Shown piece by piece: positions 60,343 through 64,000 of a stretch of DNA of 64,000 nucleotides (the first letter of the stretch is position 1; every line of letters starts with the position of its first letter). The notes below the pieces were generated by a model. That model saw only the letters and a list, made by a program, of their open reading frames with translations, had not been told where the DNA came from and made no database searches. A program made the position numbers and the translations under genes. This stretch comes from Alphaproteobacteria bacterium (GTDB lineage: Bacteria; Pseudomonadota; Alphaproteobacteria; JANQMY01): NCBI GenBank assembly GCA_028289425.1, contig JANQPL010000004.1, positions 1 to 64,000 on the forward strand. Direction: 5' to 3'.

Positions 60343-61272
60343 TTAAGCAGCCGCGGCCTCATCCTCCGTCAGTTTCTCATAGGCAAACCCAAGCGCCCCC
60401 ACATACAGGCTCATAAAAAGGAGATAAGTAAAGGCGTTTGCCAAAAGCAGTATGAAGCCCGGCAACGTCAAAAACGAGTCGATGGTCACGCGCCCATCAA
60501 GGGAAACTTTGTCCAAGTCGCCCCCGGAAACAGCGCCCAACAGGACAAATGTGCCTAATAAGACGGGAAATAAAATCACCGCAAACGCAACGGCCAGAAA
60601 CAAGATAACAAAGATGAGGCGCCACACATTGCCGCGCATGAGGGTCCACGAGCGGCGAATCCCGAGCCTGCGTTCTTGAATAATGACCGGGAGAAACAGG
60701 CTCAGCCGGAATGCGACGAACACATAGAAGATCGCCAGCGCCATCCCCGCAAGAACAGTCACAATGATCATCGACATGTCCTGTTCGTGTATCCCGGTGA
60801 CCACCTCCACGTGACGTATCATCTGTTGCGGCACGGAGCTGAAATCCACGTAGTTAAACAGAACCCAAGCGAGACCGACCACCGGCAAAAAATAAATGAA
60901 CACTGTCAGCACGGCCACGGCGGTCGTTGCCCCGATAAAGCGCCACTCCGGCGCACCAAAGCTTGCATAGAGCCCGCCGATCGGCTTGTCGAAATAGGCT
61001 TTCGCCAATCCGATGGTGAACATGGCCACCGCGCCCACGTAAAGAGCGGCCAGTGGCAACCCGTAATAAGGATTGCGCAATCCGTCGCCGCCCAAACTCT
61101 GCAAGCCCGATCCGGGAATGGCCGGTAAAATAAACCAGTGCAGGGCGAACATGACGGCCCCCGCGATCAATGCCGGAACAATGGACACACGCAAGATGCG
61201 GAAGAAGCGTACAAACAGGAATTGGATGCCCGAACCGACGCTGCGAAAAACAGGTATTTTTCCTGCCGCCAT
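60343..61272 (-). CDS. Multi-pass membrane protein, tandem paralogue 2
   Basis: A 309-residue protein with about six membrane helices. Its start (MAAGKIPVFRSVGSGIQFLFVRF) and the segment RLGIRRSWTLMRGNVWRLIFV match paralogue 1, while the Glu-Pro/Arg tail is missing. The two are 113 bases apart in the same direction, indicating an old tandem duplication. Function unknown. Confidence 0.75.
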   Translation of the reverse strand: MAAGKIPVFRSVGSGIQFLFVRFFRILRVSIVPALIAGAVMFALHWFILPAIPGSGLQSLGGDGLRNPYYGLPLAALYVGAVAMFTIGLAKAYFDKPIGGLYASFGAPEWRFIGATTAVAVLTVFIYFLPVVGLAWVLFNYVDFSSVPQQMIRHVEVVTGIHEQDMSMIIVTVLAGMALAIFYVFVAFRLSLFLPVIIQERRLGIRRSWTLMRGNVWRLIFVILFLAVAFAVILFPVLLGTFVLLGAVSGGDLDKVSLDGRVTIDSFLTLPGFILLLANAFTYLLFMSLYVGALGFAYEKLTEDEAAAA

Positions 61273-61435
61273 ACTCCCCCCGGAATTGGCCGTGATGATC
61301 TAGTGTCGATTTCGGGTTCAGAACGTCGCTTCCGGACTCGCTGAGATTGTACGGCGAACTTCTGAACCACGACACTAGCCTGGCATCATCTTATGTGCGA
61401 ATGGGAGCAGGGCGCAACTTGCTGACAATGATCTA

Positions 61436-61557
61436 CCTGACCGGCCCACTCCCCCTTCCCAACCACCCGAGCCAGGGTACCCTTGGGGTGCCCCCGGGTC
61501 CGCGCTTCGCGCGGCCCGAGGACAAGGTTCACGGGAAGGGGGAGTGGGCAGGCTAGG
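61436..61557. repeat. Long GC-rich palindromic repeat, copy 3
   Basis: Arms 61436-61460 and 61533-61557 pair over 25 bases with three mismatches. They share CCCACTCCCCCTTCCC and, inside, AACCACCC and AGGGTACCCT with copy 2. This copy has a longer loop with a second hairpin, CCGCGC-TTC-GCGCGG. It lies 7 bases after the S8 protease stop. Confidence 0.75.
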
Positions 61558-61564
61558 CACTCAT

Positions 61565-64000
61565 TCAAAAACGATGGGCAAATTTCGCACCGACCCCGAT
61601 GTCGGGGGCTGCATTGGGATTGTGATCGGGATGAAGACGCCCAAACAGTCCAAGCGAAACAGTCGATTCTTCTGCGACAGGCGTTGTGTACACGGCCTCA
61701 AGGGCGATTTCGCGCGCCTCCGCTGACAAATCTATGTCGGCGGATTCGAAATGCACGTCCGTGCCGTTTTCAAGCGAAACAGGCACGGTCACCGTCGCTC
61801 GCGAGGATGAGACACGAAGCGGCTGGCCGGCGCTGAAGGATAAGCGGTCATCGTCCCAAACCACATCCCTTGCCGCCAAACCGACACCGAAAGCATTTGC
61901 CCGCGCCCCGGATATGCCGGAGATCAGCCCGCTGGTGTTGCTTTGAGTCGAGTTACCTTCCGTGTACGATGCAAAAACGCTTACGCTATCGGTGAGCGGC
62001 GCGGTTACCGACACATTCACAAAGTTGGACGACCCGGTTTGACCTGCATCGAAGGCACCTTCCGCGGTCGATCCCAGCACGCCGCCCCGTTCTGAGATAT
62101 GGCCGACCCCGACCCGCAGGTCGATGCCGCTCAGCCGATAGCCGATTTCCATGCGTGCCAGGCTTGCGTCTTGGTCTTGGGCGAGCGACTGAGAACTTTG
62201 GAACCCGGCAATCTTAAGCGTCGTCCGATCGTTCAGGGCATAGCGCATGCCGCCGCCATTTGCGGGACCCGTCAGCGCATCGTAGGGCGCGAAGAAAGCG
62301 GTCCCCGACATGAATTCCGCCCCGCCACCCCTGAAGGGCTGCAGTACGCCCATGGCATCGGACGGCGAGGTGTTGATACCCGCAAAATAACCAAGACGTT
62401 TCGTCATCACGCCGCTCATGCGGCCCATCACCGGCGTTTCCTGGAGCGCCCGGCCGCGCGGATCAGGCCCCAATGCCGACCAGAACGGCAACACACTGTC
62501 CGCAACATTCTGATCGATGAAGAATGCGGCCTCAAACCCGGATCCCGCCGCGCCATGAACCACCGTGTACGGATCGCTTGAGACGAAACTCTCAAGACCT
62601 GTTTGGCGTCCTTCACTGGAGATCTGTTGGTTTAGGTCAAAGAAGAAAGGAAACCCTTGTTCGTCCAACGCCATCACGCTTGCGAAAATGGCGTGTTCGG
62701 AACTGTGGACCCCGAATGCGGATCCCAGCGTGGTTATCGTCGCTTCGGCGACGGGCCCGACACCACCGCCTCCGCCGCCGCCTCCGGCACCCCCTCCACC
62801 GCCACCGGGCGGCACGCTGACAATGCCCACGGGCTGGATGGCCGCTTCCAGGTCGAGCAGGCCTTGGCCGACGACACTGGCGGCATAAGGTAAAGGCGCT
62901 GCCGTATCCAAAATGCGCTGCACAAGTGCCGCGTGCGTCACGCCCGGGAACGCTGCTTTCAGCACCGCCAAGGCACCCGCCACTTGCGGTGCCGCCATGG
63001 AGGTGCCCGTGCCGAAGCCGTAAGTTGCGCCGGGCAAGGTGGAATAAATCGACGTCCCCGGCGCCATCAGGCAGTAGGTCGCCGTGCTGCCGCAATCATT
63101 GCTGCTTGGCCGGGGCGTGCCGTCCAATTGAAGATTGCCGACCACGACCGCATAGCCCGCCACCAGCCCATCGGTGGCGTAGCGCGCGGGATAGGACGGT
63201 TCCGTATCAGAGTCATTGCCCGACGAAATCACCATAATGCGCTCTTGAGCGGCGGCATCACGCATCGCTTCCAACACAATGGAAACCGCGGACGGGCCGC
63301 CCAAGCTCATATTGATGATGTGGGAAGAAAAAGTGGGATTGCTGGTGTATTCGGCCGCTGAAGCACCGCTGCATTGCACGCCCGTGCCATAACATTTTGA
63401 GATGCCGGCTGCGGAGCCGATGGCAACCGCCAGATCGAGCGAATCGAACTTGGCGTTTTCAAAATCGCCCCCGTAGAGGGAGGGCCGTGTGCCCTGAATA
63501 TTGACCAGCTTGGCGCGGTAAGCGACGCCATGGCGCCCAATATTGTCGCGCGCCGCCGCGACAATGCCTGCCACATGGGTGCCATGCGACGAGGGGGCGG
63601 GGCTTGCTTCCGTCGAAAACAAGAAAGTGGGCTCGCCGGACAGGGCGGTCTGTAGATCGGGGTGGTTCAGGTCGATGCCCTGATCAATGATCGCCACGCG
63701 AACGCCGCTGCCAGCGGGCTGGCCGCCTGTGCGGTCCGCATAGGCTTCGGCCGCATTGATCATGGCGAGACCTGTGCTGGCATTGTATTCCGCACCGAAC
63801 CATCCGGCGGCCCCAAGGGCAGGATCGGGCTCGGGCAAGTTTTGATCGGTCACGGTGAGGAGAAAGCTGGAGCCACCCGCCCCACCGGTACTTGCTCCCG
63901 CCGGCGCCGATGCGTCGCCCCCACTGGACCCACACCCGGTAAGTCCCAGAAACAGCGGCGCGGCCGCCACCCCCATTTTCAAGAAAGCGCGAAATGACGA
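61565..64000 (-). CDS. S8 (subtilisin) serine protease with autotransporter barrel, lipoprotein-like start
   Basis: At least 800 residues; the frame is open to the right edge, and possible starts at 63982 (TTG) and 63976 (ATG) lack the basic n-region, so the start is probably outside. A signal with lipobox LTGC is followed by a Gly/Ser-rich linker. The catalytic triad is seen as Asp in AIIDQGIDLNHPDL, His in SSHGTHVAGIV and Ser in GTGTSMAAPQVAGA, with the oxyanion Asn in SSGNDSD. A Gly-rich linker (GGGGGGAGGGGGGGGV) leads to a C-terminal beta-barrel ending in FAHRF, typical of autotransporters. It should be displayed on or released from the cell surface. Confidence 0.85.
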   Translation of the reverse strand, partial: SSFRAFLKMGVAAAPLFLGLTGCGSSGGDASAPAGASTGGAGGSSFLLTVTDQNLPEPDPALGAAGWFGAEYNASTGLAMINAAEAYADRTGGQPAGSGVRVAIIDQGIDLNHPDLQTALSGEPTFLFSTEASPAPSSHGTHVAGIVAAARDNIGRHGVAYRAKLVNIQGTRPSLYGGDFENAKFDSLDLAVAIGSAAGISKCYGTGVQCSGASAAEYTSNPTFSSHIINMSLGGPSAVSIVLEAMRDAAAQERIMVISSGNDSDTEPSYPARYATDGLVAGYAVVVGNLQLDGTPRPSSNDCGSTATYCLMAPGTSIYSTLPGATYGFGTGTSMAAPQVAGALAVLKAAFPGVTHAALVQRILDTAAPLPYAASVVGQGLLDLEAAIQPVGIVSVPPGGGGGGAGGGGGGGGVGPVAEATITTLGSAFGVHSSEHAIFASVMALDEQGFPFFFDLNQQISSEGRQTGLESFVSSDPYTVVHGAAGSGFEAAFFIDQNVADSVLPFWSALGPDPRGRALQETPVMGRMSGVMTKRLGYFAGINTSPSDAMGVLQPFRGGGAEFMSGTAFFAPYDALTGPANGGGMRYALNDRTTLKIAGFQSSQSLAQDQDASLARMEIGYRLSGIDLRVGVGHISERGGVLGSTAEGAFDAGQTGSSNFVNVSVTAPLTDSVSVFASYTEGNSTQSNTSGLISGISGARANAFGVGLAARDVVWDDDRLSFSAGQPLRVSSSRATVTVPVSLENGTDVHFESADIDLSAEAREIALEAVYTTPVAEESTVSLGLFGRLHPDHNPNAAPDIGVGAKFAHRF

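Overview
The window reads as a chromosomal segment of an alphaproteobacterium, probably near Hyphomicrobiales/Parvibaculales; the genus cannot be fixed from the sequence. Pointers are moderately high GC, a hopanoid radical-SAM enzyme (HpnH), SARP/adenylate-cyclase/TPR regulators, many acyl-CoA and hydrolase genes, CGNR and PF10118 proteins, and dispersed intergenic palindromes of the kind common in rhizobia-like genomes. No rRNA, tRNA, CRISPR array, transposase or phage gene was recognised.

Layout. 1-7.9 kb: the end of a haloalkane dehalogenase, then a compact leftward run of cobalt-type nitrile hydratase (alpha, beta, accessory), glnS, a secreted chorismate mutase-cyclohexadienyl dehydratase fusion, a TauD-like dioxygenase and an epoxide hydrolase, with a divergent HupE/UreJ metal permease. 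7.9-13.6 kb: acyl-CoA ligase, ExoV-like pyruvyl transferase, Gfo/Idh/MocA oxidoreductase, GNAT acetyltransferase and a lipoprotein methyltransferase-like protein. 13.6-18.7 kb: two SARP-cyclase-TPR regulators, one with an intact cyclase centre and one degenerate. 18.7-27 kb: two enoyl-CoA hydratases, a YdjM-like membrane protein, aldehyde dehydrogenase, ABM protein, LysR/TauE pair, GST, TetR and a D-cysteine desulfhydrase-like PLP enzyme. 27-31.3 kb: two paralogous secreted proteins, an OmpA-family protein and two small DUF proteins. 31.3-38.9 kb: HerA-like ATPase, LLM oxidoreductase, an OmpR-type winged-helix/TPR regulator that shares its sensory half with the cyclases, hpnH and a TetR gene. 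38.9-46.5 kb: metallo-hydrolase, CGNR regulator/VOC pair with a clear operator-promoter, a second epoxide-hydrolase-like protein, a retropepsin-like protease, a styrene-oxide-isomerase-like membrane protein, PF10118 protein, TetR, Nudix and a secreted Cys-rich protein. 46.6-50.6 kb: mmsA, arsC, a MetE-like protein and an SDR. 50.6-57.6 kb: a secreted CxxCH protein with a membrane partner beside mobA, a YdeP-type molybdoenzyme and fdhD. 57.8-64 kb: queC-queE, two tandem membrane paralogues and an S8 autotransporter protease running to or past the right edge.

The most unusual points are the nitrile hydratase/phenylalanine-pathway operon, the three regulators that reuse one sensory module behind different heads (one a cyclase that has lost four active-site residues), the CxxCH/membrane pair next to the molybdoenzyme genes, a styrene-oxide-isomerase-like gene, and a three-copy family of long GC-rich palindromes lying at gene 3' ends. 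Relic fragments (a HerA 3' end and a truncated membrane-protein paralogue) record recent rearrangement.
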